The translations under genes were made by a program, and so were the position numbers. Below, one piece after another: positions 1 through 7,945 of a stretch of 64,000 nt of DNA. The notes beneath the pieces are model-generated. The model worked only from the letters and a program-made list of their open reading frames with translations. It was not told the DNA's origin and did not search any database. Origin of the DNA: Flavobacterium sp. I-STPP5a (GTDB lineage Bacteria > Bacteroidota > Bacteroidia > Flavobacteriales > Flavobacteriaceae); assembly GCF_009764685.1 (NCBI RefSeq), contig NZ_VHLM01000030.1, positions 1-64,000 on the forward strand, in the 5' to 3' direction. Within the stretch, counting starts at the first letter, position 1, and each line of letters begins with the position of its first letter.

Positions 1-2
1 GC

Positions 3-422
3 AGAATATTAAAAGATTTTTTCTCTTTTTCTATAAAACAAGACAAAGTAATCGCTTTTCTTTCAGATTTATTTTTGGAATACCAATACCCTGAAAGTGT
101 TGTGATAAGAAGTGATAATGGAAGTCAATTTATTGCCAAAAGTGTTCGAGAATACCTTGGACTCATAGGAGTTCAGCAAGAATTTACACATGTAGCAACA
201 CCCGAAGAAAATGCGCATATTGAAGCCTATCATGGAATATTAAAAAAAGAAGTGTTCCAAAGAGTTGATTATAGAACTTTTGGAGAAATTGAGCTAATAT
301 TAAAAAGATATGTAATTTTCTATAATAATACTAGGCTACATGGCCTTTTAGGACGCATTACACCAATAGAGAAATGGAACCAGGACAAGCATCTAATTTT
401 AATGAAAAAATTAACCGCATAA
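3..422 (+). CDS. IS3-family transposase (OrfB), 3' part, start outside window
   Basis: This is the C-terminal part of an rve-type DDE transposase. The reading frame is open from the first bases of the window, so the start lies upstream. The second catalytic Asp sits in SDNGSQF and the catalytic Glu in the ENAHIEAYHG stretch. It is followed by the YNNTRLHG tail typical of IS3-family OrfB. It reads on the plus strand, opposite to the cassette genes, and interrupts the outermost visible cassette. The IS probably ends near 472, where a TGTTTTGACCCC-like inverted terminus (read on the minus strand) closes the element. Its other end is not in the window. Confidence 0.85.
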   Translation, partial: RILKDFFSFSIKQDKVIAFLSDLFLEYQYPESVVIRSDNGSQFIAKSVREYLGLIGVQQEFTHVATPEENAHIEAYHGILKKEVFQRVDYRTFGEIELILKRYVIFYNNTRLHGLLGRITPIEKWNQDKHLILMKKLTA

Positions 423-437
423 ATAATAATCGAAATT

Positions 438-472
438 TAGAATAATACTCTTGTTTTATAGGGGTCAAAACA
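438..472. repeat. Probable right terminal inverted repeat of the left IS
   Basis: Sequence ending in GGGGTCAAAACA lies 20-50 bp after the transposase stop, and IS3-family ends finish in CA. The matching left end is outside the window, so this is a positional inference. Confidence 0.35.
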
Positions 473-645
473 CTACTTTTCACGTTTCTGCATTTCAGAT
501 TCTAAACATCAAACTCAAAAAAAAATCGCTTTTATCGTTAAAAACTTCCTAACAAAAATCTCCAATTTTTGTCACAAAATTTCGATTTTCTGCACAACTA
601 AATGTCTTTTAAAAACCTGATTTTCTTCTGTTTTCCGTTCAACTA
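473..645. other. Gene-less cassette remnant (C21) left of site A
   Basis: No gene is visible. The last 60 bp, with a CTGC-CAACTAAATG stretch and then TTTTAAAAACCTGATTTT, match the same positions just left of site J (13727-13776). The CACGTTTCTGC and TTTCAGATTC words match the tandem repeats of cassettes C11 and C12. The stretch is therefore what remains of a third cassette of the gene-less, repeat-bearing kind, cut on its left by the IS. Confidence 0.6.
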
Positions 646-783
646 GCCACTAACGTTCTGGTACTACAGCGGGTTTGGGTTCTAAATTAAGATTTATTTT
701 TCGGTTATCACTAAACATCCAAATACAAAACCATTTTCCCATTAAGCCAATTGCCCAAATCCGTTGTAGTAGCTGTTAGTGGC
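646..783 (-). repeat. attC-like site A
   Basis: The outer arms are GCCACTAAC and GTTAGTGGC, with left core AACGTT. The inner stem pairs TACTACAGCGGGTTTGGG with CCCAAATCCGTTGTAGTA, using G-T wobbles on the plus strand. It belongs to the CTACA family. Confidence 0.85.
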
Positions 784-792
784 TGGGCTTAT

Positions 793-1503
793 TCAGCTTT
801 CCAATTCTTCCCATTCATTTTTGTCTGGAATCATTCTTAAATTTCTAAATTCATTAAAGTCTTTAAAAAAATCAGTTCCTGGAAATCCATCAATTTCCTT
901 TTTACCTTTCCAGGTCAAATGAATAACAGCAAACTGCTTTTCAAAGTTTTGATTTCTAACTTCAAATAAAACATCATCATCAGATTTATATTTACAAAGT
1001 GCAGAAAATTTAAAATCTGAAAGTTTATGTTTTTCTTGTTTAGGTTTTAAAAAATCAAACATAGATTTTTCTTCCAAACCGATTTCTTTACTTAATTCTT
1101 CTTCAAAACCAAATTTTTGATTTATTGTAATATCTTCCCAAGGCTCTTCAACAAAAAGGTTGGAAGAGTTTTGTAGAGAAAAAAAATCTAATACATCTCT
1201 GTCAATTCCCGCAATATCAATTCGCTTTGGTTCGGTAGGGAAATCAGGATTATCCTCAAACGTATAACCACCAATTGGATAAAGAAAATAGCCATTCTCT
1301 AATTGTACATTAAATCGCAAAGAACTCCATTTTTTATAATCAGGTTTATTTGCTTTCCAAAATTTCCAAACAGATTTTTGTATGTATTTAAAATAATTTT
1401 CGGTTGGAACAAATTCTCCAAATATGCAACCCATATTTTCGTCTCCGATTTGTAAGTCGGTTGTTCCTATAAATAGTTTATTTGAATATATTTTTGCTTT
1501 CAA
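793..1503 (-). CDS. Hypothetical protein, cassette C20
   Basis: A 236-residue protein whose function I do not recognise. It has no signal peptide or membrane segment. It is acidic and rich in aromatic residues, and it seems to have two parts. Residues 1-90 form a beta-rich part (MGCIFGEF, GYFLYPIGGYTF). Residues 160-236 carry FAVIHLTWKGKKE and end in PDKNEWEELE, a composition common in small bacterial immunity or antitoxin-like proteins, though I cannot name a family. Its stop lies 10 bp from site A and its start 20 bp from site B, so it fills its cassette. The flanking arms GTTAGTGGC and GCCACTAAC match perfectly as inverted copies. Confidence 0.7.
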   Translation of the reverse strand: MKAKIYSNKLFIGTTDLQIGDENMGCIFGEFVPTENYFKYIQKSVWKFWKANKPDYKKWSSLRFNVQLENGYFLYPIGGYTFEDNPDFPTEPKRIDIAGIDRDVLDFFSLQNSSNLFVEEPWEDITINQKFGFEEELSKEIGLEEKSMFDFLKPKQEKHKLSDFKFSALCKYKSDDDVLFEVRNQNFEKQFAVIHLTWKGKKEIDGFPGTDFFKDFNEFRNLRMIPDKNEWEELES

Positions 1504-1523
1504 CGTTCTCTTTTTTTAGCCTT

Positions 1524-1660
1524 GCCACTAACGTTTTGGGGCTTTGCGAAGGTGGGGAATTAGAAGTACAAATGTTCATATTAGCACAAATGTTGATTAG
1601 AATTCCAAATGTTCAAATTTAGCACAAATGCCCCACTTTTGCAAAACCCCTGTTAGTGGC
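1524..1660 (-). repeat. attC-like site B
   Basis: The arms are GCCACTAAC and GTTAGTGGC with core AACGTT. The inner stem pairs GGGGCTTTGCGAAGGTGGGG with CCCCACTTTTGCAAAACCCC, with two G-T wobbles on the plus strand. It belongs to the CTTTGCG family. The centre holds AGCACAAATGTT-like inverted words. Confidence 0.85.
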
Positions 1661-1665
1661 AGTTT

Positions 1666-2382
1666 TTATAGTCTTGAGTAGATTGCTGATGGAATTCCTT
1701 TTAATATTGTTGCTATTAGTCGCCAGCGTTTTGTTATATACGCAGTTTTTCTTCTCTTTTTTATGCTTATCCATATTTGTTGGGCAGCTTTTGTTGGTTC
1801 GGCTGTCCAAGGTAAATCTTTTCTTTCTAACATATCGGTTTGAACAAATCCAGGTCTAATGTCAGTGATTATTATATCATTATTTGTCTTGTAAGATTTT
1901 TGTTTTAGTCCTTCTAAATAATTAATTTGGAATGCTTTTGATGCAAAATAGCTAGGTGCAACACGGTTTCCTCTTAGACCTGCAATTGAAGTTATTACTG
2001 CAATGTGACCGTAAGTTTGTTTCTCAAAAAAATGGTAGAACCAGTTCACGATAAAAGTAAATCCTATGACATTCGTTTTTGCAATTTCAATTTCTCTTTC
2101 TGTATTGAGTTGCTCATTATCACCACCTAATCCTGAACATAGAACAACTATGTCAATTTTTCCAAGTTTCTGGCTAATGTTTTCTAATTGCAGTTTTGCT
2201 TGCTCAATGCTAGTAATGTCAATTTCTAATGGCAAATATGAGTTTGGACATTCTGCATAAAGATTATTCAATAGTGCCATTCTTCTACCTGCAATAACTA
2301 CTTTGTGATTGTCTTCCTTTATTTGTCTAGCTAATTCCTTTCCAATGCCTGACGATGCTCCTATTACAACTACATTTTTCAT
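1666..2382 (-). CDS. Short-chain dehydrogenase/reductase, cassette C19
   Basis: A 238-residue NAD(P)-dependent oxidoreductase of the classical SDR family, probably cytosolic. The Rossmann glycine motif GASSGIG is at residues 8-14, and AGRR at 31-34 suggests NADP. The catalytic Ser132 (ITSIAG) and the Y145-x3-K149 pair are present. The length is normal for the family. The substrate cannot be told from sequence. It is the only gene of its cassette, with its stop 5 bp from site B and its start 27 bp from site C. The arms flanking it (GTTAGTGGCA and TGCCACTAAC) are perfect inverted copies over 10 nt. Confidence 0.9.
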   Translation of the reverse strand: MKNVVVIGASSGIGKELARQIKEDNHKVVIAGRRMALLNNLYAECPNSYLPLEIDITSIEQAKLQLENISQKLGKIDIVVLCSGLGGDNEQLNTEREIEIAKTNVIGFTFIVNWFYHFFEKQTYGHIAVITSIAGLRGNRVAPSYFASKAFQINYLEGLKQKSYKTNNDIIITDIRPGFVQTDMLERKDLPWTAEPTKAAQQIWISIKKRRKTAYITKRWRLIATILKGIPSAIYSRL

Positions 2383-2408
2383 TTAATTTTTAGGTTTGTT
2401 CTAAAATT

Positions 2409-2544
2409 GCCACTAACGGTTCGGGGCTTTGCGATGGTGGGGCAATCGAAGCACAAATCTTCAATTTTGCACTAAAGTTCAACCGAAGAACAACCGTTGA
2501 ACTTTGCAGTTTCGCCCCACTATTGCAAAACCCTTGTTAGCGGC
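2409..2544 (-). repeat. attC-like site C
   Basis: The left arm is GCCACTAAC (as in C19) and the right arm GTTAGCGGC (as in C18), so the two arms of this linear site do not match fully. The core is the variant AACGGT. The stem GGGGCTTTGCG-ATGGTGGGG pairs with CCCCACTATTGCAAAACCC. CTTTGCG family. Confidence 0.85.
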
Positions 2545-2551
2545 TGGCATT

Positions 2552-2881
2552 TTAGTGTGCTGCTGATTTTGAGAAAAAATTCATTACGATAACTCCTGTC
2601 ACAATTAAAATAATTCCAATAATTGCTGGAATGTCTAACGATTGCTTAAATACCACAACCGAAATTATAGCTGTCAAGACAATTCCTAAACCACCCCAAA
2701 TTGCATAAGCTATTCCCAAAGGAATGGATTTTAAAGCTTGCGAGAAAAAGAAAAAGCAAGCAATATATGCCACAATTGTTATCGCTGTTGGCAATAATTT
2801 TGAAAAACCGTCTGATGCTTTCATAAAGCTCGAACCTACAACTTCAAGTACGATTGCTAATGATAAAAATAAATATTTCAT
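2552..2881 (-). CDS. Small multidrug resistance (SMR/EmrE-type) exporter, cassette C18
   Basis: A 109-residue inner-membrane protein with four predicted helices, the usual SMR size. The essential membrane Glu is at position 13 (IVLEVVGSS), and the substrate-pocket Tyr/Trp pair at Y59 and W62 (AYAIWGGLG) matches EmrE Y60/W63. Such proteins are dimeric proton antiporters for cationic drugs or for guanidinium; subtype Gdx versus EmrE cannot be settled here. It shares cassette C18 with an upstream Crp/Fnr-type regulator 71 bp away, transcribed in the same direction, which suggests the regulator controls the exporter. Confidence 0.92.
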   Translation of the reverse strand: MKYLFLSLAIVLEVVGSSFMKASDGFSKLLPTAITIVAYIACFFFFSQALKSIPLGIAYAIWGGLGIVLTAIISVVVFKQSLDIPAIIGIILIVTGVIVMNFFSKSAAH

Positions 2882-2952
2882 TGTTCTTTTGTTTTAACTG
2901 ATGCAAAGAAACAAAAATTAAAAAGTGCTTTTTTTGACAAATGTCAAAATCG

Positions 2953-3513
2953 TTATTTCTTTCTAATACGGCTCAATGTTTCTTGCGAAATACCCAAATA
3001 AGAAGCAATATGTCCTAAAGAAATTCTTTGCAAAGCTTCGGGTTGGTTTTTCAAAAGCCAATGATAATGCTGTTCTGCGGTATGTGTTTGTAATAAAAAA
3101 GAACGTTCCTCTAAAATTTTGCAATATTCTTCTGCCATTTTTCTACCAATCGTATTCATTTCCTGCGATGATTTGTAGAAACTTTCAAGGTCATTGCTTG
3201 AGATATAATATAAAGTGGTGTCTTCTAAAAACTGAATGTTTTCAATTGAAGGTTGGCTAAAAAATAATGGCATTACTGAACCTAAAATTCCGCTCTCAAA
3301 ACCAAACCAAACATTAATTTCTCTTTCATTGATATTATAAAACGAACGAACAAGCCCTTTTTCAATTACGAATAAATTTGAAACAATTTGTCCTTCTTTG
3401 AGCAAAAAATCGCCTTTTTGTTTTATCAGACTTTTAATTTTTTCGTTAAGTTCTGTTTCGATTTCAGAGGTCAGATTTCCGTATTTTTTAAGTTGTTTTA
3501 TGAGAGGGTTCAT
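2953..3513 (-). CDS. Crp/Fnr-family transcriptional regulator, cassette C18
   Basis: A 186-residue regulator. Residues 20-115 form a cyclic-nucleotide-binding-like beta roll (FLLKEGQIVSNLFVIEKGLVR). Residues 150-186 form a helix-turn-helix (ISLGHIASYLGISQETLSRI) that ends the protein. There are no Fnr-type iron-sulphur cysteines. Small Crp-like proteins of this kind are common in Bacteroidota, often next to the transporter or reductase they regulate. It lies upstream of the SMR gene in the same cassette. Its start is 27 bp from site D, leaving little room for a promoter inside the cassette. Confidence 0.9.
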   Translation of the reverse strand: MNPLIKQLKKYGNLTSEIETELNEKIKSLIKQKGDFLLKEGQIVSNLFVIEKGLVRSFYNINEREINVWFGFESGILGSVMPLFFSQPSIENIQFLEDTTLYYISSNDLESFYKSSQEMNTIGRKMAEEYCKILEERSFLLQTHTAEQHYHWLLKNQPEALQRISLGHIASYLGISQETLSRIRKK

Positions 3514-3539
3514 TCTTTGTTCGGTGTTGATTTATGCTT

Positions 3540-3673
3540 GCCGCTAACGGGTTGCGGCTAAAAGAAGTGGCGGCTTTGGAACACTAAACTGTCTAAACGC
3601 ACAATGTTTATTAGTTGCACAACTGTTTATATTCGCACTTCGCCCGCCATTTTTTTTAGGTGCTGTTAGCGGT
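3540..3673 (-). repeat. attC-like site D
   Basis: The left arm is GCCGCTAAC and the right arm GTTAGCGGT, with core AACGGG. The inner pairing AGTGGCGGC with GCCCGCCATT is weaker than in the other sites. It is the most divergent member. Confidence 0.75.
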
Positions 3674-3698
3674 TCGTTGTTTTCTGTCTATATGGTCA

Positions 3699-4934
3699 TT
3701 ACTTGTCCACCGATTTTATCAGTCTATTTGATTTTTTAAAACTTTTAAGAAACAAAATTAAACTAATTAATGTCAATATTGAAGCAATTAAAAAAGGAAT
3801 TCCTGGAAAATAAATCTCGGATTGTTTTCCCGTAAAGTAAGAAAAACTGCTTGTCATTAACGGTGGTGCAATCAGAGTTGTCAAGCCCATTAAACTGCCT
3901 AAAGCACCTTGAAGTTCACCTTGTTCGTTGTCGGGCATTGCAGAAGACATAATACTTTGAACGGCTGTGCCTTGAATTCCACCAACTATGAAAAGTAATA
4001 AAGCGGTAAAGAGCAACCATTGCCACGGTGTAAAAGCAAACAGAAAAAAGCCCGTCATCATAAGTACAAATCCTAATACTGCCATTCGTTTGTCGCCCAA
4101 TTTTTTTGCCAAAATACTGACTAACCATAACTGAACGATAATTGATAGAATGCCTATAAATGCTAATGAGTAGCCAACAAGAGAGGTGCTCCACTTAAAT
4201 TTTTCAATGGTGAAAAATGCCCAAACACTTTCCATACTGTGATTAGCGATGGAAACAAAAATCATTGATAGCACTAAAGTTTTTATCAATGGGAATTTCT
4301 GTAAGTGTTTGAGGGAACCAAATGGATTAGCTCTTTTCCAGTCAAATTTCCTGCGGTTATTTGCTTTTAACGATTCCGGGAAAAAGTAATAGCCGAAAAT
4401 AAAATTGATAAAACTTAAAATAGCAGCAACAATAAAGGGTGTATGAGTTCCGAATTGTACCAATGTTCCGCCAATTATGGGTCCAATTATAAACCCCAAA
4501 CCAAAGCCTGCGTTTATAAGTCCGAAATTTTTAGTTCTATTATCGTCTGTGCTAATGTCGGCAACACAAGCAGATGCAACGGAATAGCTTGCTCCTGTTA
4601 TACCTGCAATTGTCCGCCCAACAAAAAGCCACAAAATACTTGGTGCAAAAGCAAGAAAAATGCAGTCGATGCTAAACCCAAACAATGAGCTTAAAAGTAC
4701 TGGTCGCCTGCCATATTGGTCGCTTAAATTCCCTAAAACTGGTGCAAAAACAAATTGCATAATTGCATAAGCAAATGAGAGCCAGCCTCCGTATTTGGCG
4801 GCTGTGCTGATGTCTGAATGAAGTAGATTAATTAGTAGTTGTGGTAGAACTGGAAAAATTAGTCCAAAACCTGCGGTGTCAATTACGACAACTATTAATA
4901 CAAATATGAGTGTTGATTTATGATTTGATTTCAT
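3699..4934 (-). CDS. TetA-like MFS efflux transporter, cassette C17
   Basis: A 411-residue, twelve-helix drug:proton antiporter of the TCR/Tet branch of the major facilitator superfamily. MFS motif A is at residues 68-80 (GNLSDQYGRRPVL), and the helix-5 region GLGFIIGPIIGG is typical of drug antiporters. I chose the ATG at 4934 (MKSNHKST) because helix 1 begins just after it and the length then fits TetA; an in-frame upstream start at 5018 would add an unlikely 28 residues. Tetracycline as substrate is likely by resemblance but not proven. The upstream region is interrupted at about 5038 by an IS3-family element, which may have removed the native promoter or a divergent regulator. Confidence 0.88.
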   Translation of the reverse strand: MKSNHKSTLIFVLIVVVIDTAGFGLIFPVLPQLLINLLHSDISTAAKYGGWLSFAYAIMQFVFAPVLGNLSDQYGRRPVLLSSLFGFSIDCIFLAFAPSILWLFVGRTIAGITGASYSVASACVADISTDDNRTKNFGLINAGFGLGFIIGPIIGGTLVQFGTHTPFIVAAILSFINFIFGYYFFPESLKANNRRKFDWKRANPFGSLKHLQKFPLIKTLVLSMIFVSIANHSMESVWAFFTIEKFKWSTSLVGYSLAFIGILSIIVQLWLVSILAKKLGDKRMAVLGFVLMMTGFFLFAFTPWQWLLFTALLLFIVGGIQGTAVQSIMSSAMPDNEQGELQGALGSLMGLTTLIAPPLMTSSFSYFTGKQSEIYFPGIPFLIASILTLISLILFLKSFKKSNRLIKSVDK

Positions 4935-5067
4935 TTTTATGAAGCGATAAATTATAGCATTACTCTGAAAAGTATAATGCAGTTTGTTAATAATAAATTC
5001 AATTAAGAAGAGTATCAACCATGTACGTCTTCAAACTAAAGTGGACTTTTCCTAAGAGAGTATTTAG

Positions 5068-6078
5068 TTAATAATTCAAAGATAAATGTTTTTTTTGATT
5101 TGTTGTTAATTTTAATTTTTGGTACTCATTTCTTCGGCCAATAATAGCCATTTTCTTTAATCGTTCACGTTCTTTTAAAATCATTTCACCTCTTCCAAAA
5201 TAGACATCTGCTGGGGTTAAGTTGTTTAATGATTCATGATAGCGTTCATTGTTATAGCGATAAACAAACTTTTCTAAAGCAGCTTCTAATTCTTCGGGAG
5301 CAAAGTAATTATCAAGTTTTACCACGTTTTTCATAGTTCTGTGATAGCGTTCAATTTTTCCTTGTGTTTGTGGATGATTGGGTCTGCCATGTACTTGTTG
5401 CATTTGATAATTGTCTTTTAAATACGTTTTTAATTCGCTTGCAATATAGCACGAACCATTGTCTGACAAGAGTTTTGGTTTTTGTTTAGTTACCAATTTT
5501 GCTTTTTTAATGGCAGTATCCACAGTTCTTTTTACATCATCGGCTTTCATGCTTGAGCAAAGTTCCCAATGCACAATGTATCGGCTGTAATCATCTAAAA
5601 CCGTACTCAAGTAATACCAACCCCAACCCAATATTTTAAAATAGGTAAAATCCGTTTGCCACATTTGATGAACAAAGCCTGTTTTGTCTGTAAATTCATT
5701 ACCTGCACTCAGAAAAATATGAGCTGGAGCTGTAATTAAACCTCTTGACTTTAAAATCCGATAAACACTTGATTCTGATAGGAATATCTGTTGTTCATCA
5801 GTGATTTTATAGGCTAATTCTCGAGAAGACAAATCAGGATAATCTAAAGCTAATTTTACAACCAAATTCTTCTGCTCTTGTGGAATGCTATTCCATTGCC
5901 TGTTTGCTGCTCTTTTGGTTGGAAGCAATCCTTCAACACCATTTTCGCTGTAAGCATGATACCAATTGTAAAACGTACTTTTATTGATTCCAATCTCCCG
6001 AAGTGTTCGATTTACGCCAATTTCTGAACGAGTAACCATGTGAATGATTTCTTGTTTTTCGGATACTGTAAGTCGCAT
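5068..6078 (-). CDS. IS3-family transposase OrfB
   Basis: A 336-residue integrase-core (rve) protein. Residues 5-55 form a helix-turn-helix (VNRTLREIGINKSTFYNWY). The DDE triad lies in QTDFTY, LLSDNGSCY and the QTQGKIERYHRTMK stretch. The C-terminal YNNERYHESLNNLTPADVYFG is characteristic of the family. It is in the -1 frame relative to OrfA. A run of eight A (minus strand, 6126-6119) at the end of orfA lets the ribosome slip from AAA-AAA into the frame that continues into orfB without a stop, so the active enzyme is probably an OrfAB fusion. Confidence 0.92.
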   Translation of the reverse strand: MRLTVSEKQEIIHMVTRSEIGVNRTLREIGINKSTFYNWYHAYSENGVEGLLPTKRAANRQWNSIPQEQKNLVVKLALDYPDLSSRELAYKITDEQQIFLSESSVYRILKSRGLITAPAHIFLSAGNEFTDKTGFVHQMWQTDFTYFKILGWGWYYLSTVLDDYSRYIVHWELCSSMKADDVKRTVDTAIKKAKLVTKQKPKLLSDNGSCYIASELKTYLKDNYQMQQVHGRPNHPQTQGKIERYHRTMKNVVKLDNYFAPEELEAALEKFVYRYNNERYHESLNNLTPADVYFGRGEMILKERERLKKMAIIGRRNEYQKLKLTTNQKKHLSLNY

Positions 6079-6098
6079 ATATTTCTTAAACTTTTCAG

Positions 6099-6452
6099 TT
6101 AATCCAGCATGTCCAAGCTTTTTTTTACAATATCGTAGCGTAAAACTAAATCGGCAATCATTACTTTTAAAGACTGATTTTCTTTCTTGAGCTCTGATAC
6201 TTCATCACTCGTAGCTTCTCTTGTTACATCGCCTGCTAAACGCTTTTTACCTGCTTCCAAAAATTCTTTGTTCCACTTATAAAACTGAGATTCATTAATG
6301 GAATACTTACGACACAATTCTGCAACTGACATTTCTGCTCGTAAAGCTTCCATAACAATCTGAATTTTTTGTTCAGAACTAAAGATTCTTCGTGTGTTTC
6401 TACGAATGTCTTTGATGAAATTCTCTGCTGTTTTTTTCTTGGGTGTTTTCAT
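6099..6452 (-). CDS. IS3-family transposase OrfA
   Basis: A 117-residue DNA-binding subunit. The helix-turn-helix is at residues 25-65 (MSVAELCRKYSINESQFYKW). It is followed by a leucine-zipper-like coiled coil at about 80-112 (SELKKENQSLKVMIADLVL) that normally mediates multimerisation with OrfAB. It ends 20 bp before the OrfB ATG. The A8 slippery run lies five codons before its stop. Confidence 0.9.
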   Translation of the reverse strand: MKTPKKKTAENFIKDIRRNTRRIFSSEQKIQIVMEALRAEMSVAELCRKYSINESQFYKWNKEFLEAGKKRLAGDVTREATSDEVSELKKENQSLKVMIADLVLRYDIVKKSLDMLD

Positions 6453-6515
6453 AATAATTCAAATTTAAGGATTTTGAAAACACTCTCTTAGTTTTGAACT
6501 AAATCAGTCCACTTT

Positions 6516-6708
6516 TTGCTGACGATTTACATCAACCAGATTTGGTTAAGAAAAAAAGCGTAGAACGCTATGAAAATATTATTGCCTCATAATGGCACAA
6601 ATATAAACAAAGTTTAAGACGTCAATGTCGAGTTGCGAAAAATAATTAACAAGACCAACGAAGTGTTAGTTTTTTTGTCGGGCGTTTAATGCTTGTACAT
6701 TTACAATG
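6516..6708. other. Cassette C17 remainder right of the IS
   Basis: No intact gene is present. On the plus strand, 6521-6592 reads as a short protein tail ending in KKSVERYENIIAS and a TAA, open back into the IS end. It could be the 3' stub of a gene cut by the IS, or chance. The rest, up to site E, has no feature I can support. Confidence 0.35.
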
Positions 6709-6844
6709 ACCGCTAACGTTTTGCAGCTTGGCGAAGTGGCGGATTTAGAAGCACTTACTTTCAATTTAGCACTAATGTTTATTAGAAATCCGAATGTTCA
6801 ATTTAGCACTGAACCCGCCATTTTGCCAAACTGCTGTTAGCCGT
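6709..6844 (-). repeat. attC-like site E
   Basis: The left arm is ACCGCTAAC and the right arm GTTAGCCGT, with core AACGTT. The stem GCAGCTTGGCGAAGTGGCGG pairs with CCGCCATTTTGCCAAACTGC. It is a CTTGGCG variant of the CTTTGCG family. Confidence 0.85.
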
Positions 6845-6862
6845 TCGGTGTTTTGTTTTCCG

Positions 6863-7945
6863 CTATTTTCCACTCTTTATTCGGTTGTCGTGTTTACAAA
6901 GCATTTGACAATTTTCGGCTGTCGTTTTTCCGCCTTCGTGCCAAGGTGTAATGTGGTCGGCTTCCATTTCGTTAATTTCAAATTCAACGCCACACTTTAC
7001 ACAAATTCCCTTTTGTCGTTCAAACGCTTCACGCTTTTGTTTGTCTGTAAATGCTCTAATACTTAAATACTTTTCGTTTCGTGTCAAAACGTATTCGTAA
7101 ATGCCTGACTTTTTTGTAACGTCTTCGTCTTGCATTAAGGTCGTTATTTCTTCTTCTAATTTTTTAGCGTCAAAATTTTGGTCTTTGTAGTTGTTGTAAA
7201 GAAAACCATAATTTATACCTTTCATTTCTTTGCGATATTTTGGAAAAACTACTTTTATCCAATTCATCAAACTTGTAAAGTACAACCACAATTCACTTGC
7301 ATTTGGCTTGTGTTGATTTTCAGCCATATATTGCTCAATGTTGTCTTTGCTTATCCAGCTAATTACAGTTTCTAAATAATCTTGTCGAATAGGTGAACCT
7401 GTTATGTAATCGTTACCAATGTTGTAAGCTGGACAACCTGTTTTACTGAAATACTTTTTAGCTTCTGTTAGCCAAGTTCCTGTATAAATTGCGTTTCGCA
7501 ATTCTTGTGCAGTTAGTTTTTCGCCTGCAATATTTATGGTTTTGAACCAATCTAATTTTTCTTTGTCGTTACCTTCGCAGAAGTAAACCATAAGTTTGTA
7601 GTCCAAAATTTGGTTTTGTTCTACATCAGTAAGATTGTTGAAGTACATTGAGTTTAAAGAAAAACTTCCCGAAACATATTCGCAAAGACTTATTGTTCTT
7701 TGTTGTCCGTCCAAAACTTCGTAAGTGTCATCTTCATTTTTTACCCAATACATTACGTTTAATGGAAAATTCTTTTGCACCGTTTCAATTACAGAATCAC
7801 GCTGTTTGTCTTTGTAAACAAATTCACGCTGATATTTTGGACGAATATTTAGTAAGCCACCAAAACCAACAACGCCTTCTTCGTTGTCGTTAAAATAGCC
7901 ATTTGCAACTTCGCTTATTTTTATTTCCTTAAGTTCTATTTTCAT
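6863..7945 (-). CDS. DUF262 protein with C-terminal HNH nuclease, cassette C16
   Basis: A 360-residue protein. The N-terminal DUF262 (ParB/sulfiredoxin-like fold) carries the signature DGQQRT at residues 79-84, as in the GmrS part of type IV restriction enzymes. The last 45 residues form an HNH domain: CVKCG, then the catalytic ADHITPW and CQMLC, with four zinc-binding Cys/His. GmrSD-like proteins cut modified phage DNA using nucleotide hydrolysis. Here the gene overlaps the upstream EcoRI-type methyltransferase by 4 bp (ATGA), so the two are translationally coupled, which suggests a restriction partner instead of a lone type IV enzyme. Recognition sequence unknown. Confidence 0.88.
   Translation of the reverse strand: MKIELKEIKISEVANGYFNDNEEGVVGFGGLLNIRPKYQREFVYKDKQRDSVIETVQKNFPLNVMYWVKNEDDTYEVLDGQQRTISLCEYVSGSFSLNSMYFNNLTDVEQNQILDYKLMVYFCEGNDKEKLDWFKTINIAGEKLTAQELRNAIYTGTWLTEAKKYFSKTGCPAYNIGNDYITGSPIRQDYLETVISWISKDNIEQYMAENQHKPNASELWLYFTSLMNWIKVVFPKYRKEMKGINYGFLYNNYKDQNFDAKKLEEEITTLMQDEDVTKKSGIYEYVLTRNEKYLSIRAFTDKQKREAFERQKGICVKCGVEFEINEMEADHITPWHEGGKTTAENCQMLCKHDNRIKSGK

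Larger units (their letters stand above)
5038..6515 (-). mobile_element. Complete IS3-family insertion sequence in cassette C17
   Basis: The inverted ends are AAAGTGGACT (5038-5047) and AGTCCACTTT (6506-6515). A second inverted pair lies inside them, CTAAGAGAGT (5052-5061) against ACTCTCTTAG (6482-6491). Two overlapping-frame transposase genes fill the element. I see no clear target duplication (flanks CAAACT and TTGCTG), which may mean that adjacent DNA was lost after insertion. Confidence 0.85.

Noticed and set aside
1619..1859. Short frames on both strands over site B and the end of the SDR gene
   Set aside because: They cross the recombination site and overlap the well-supported SDR gene.
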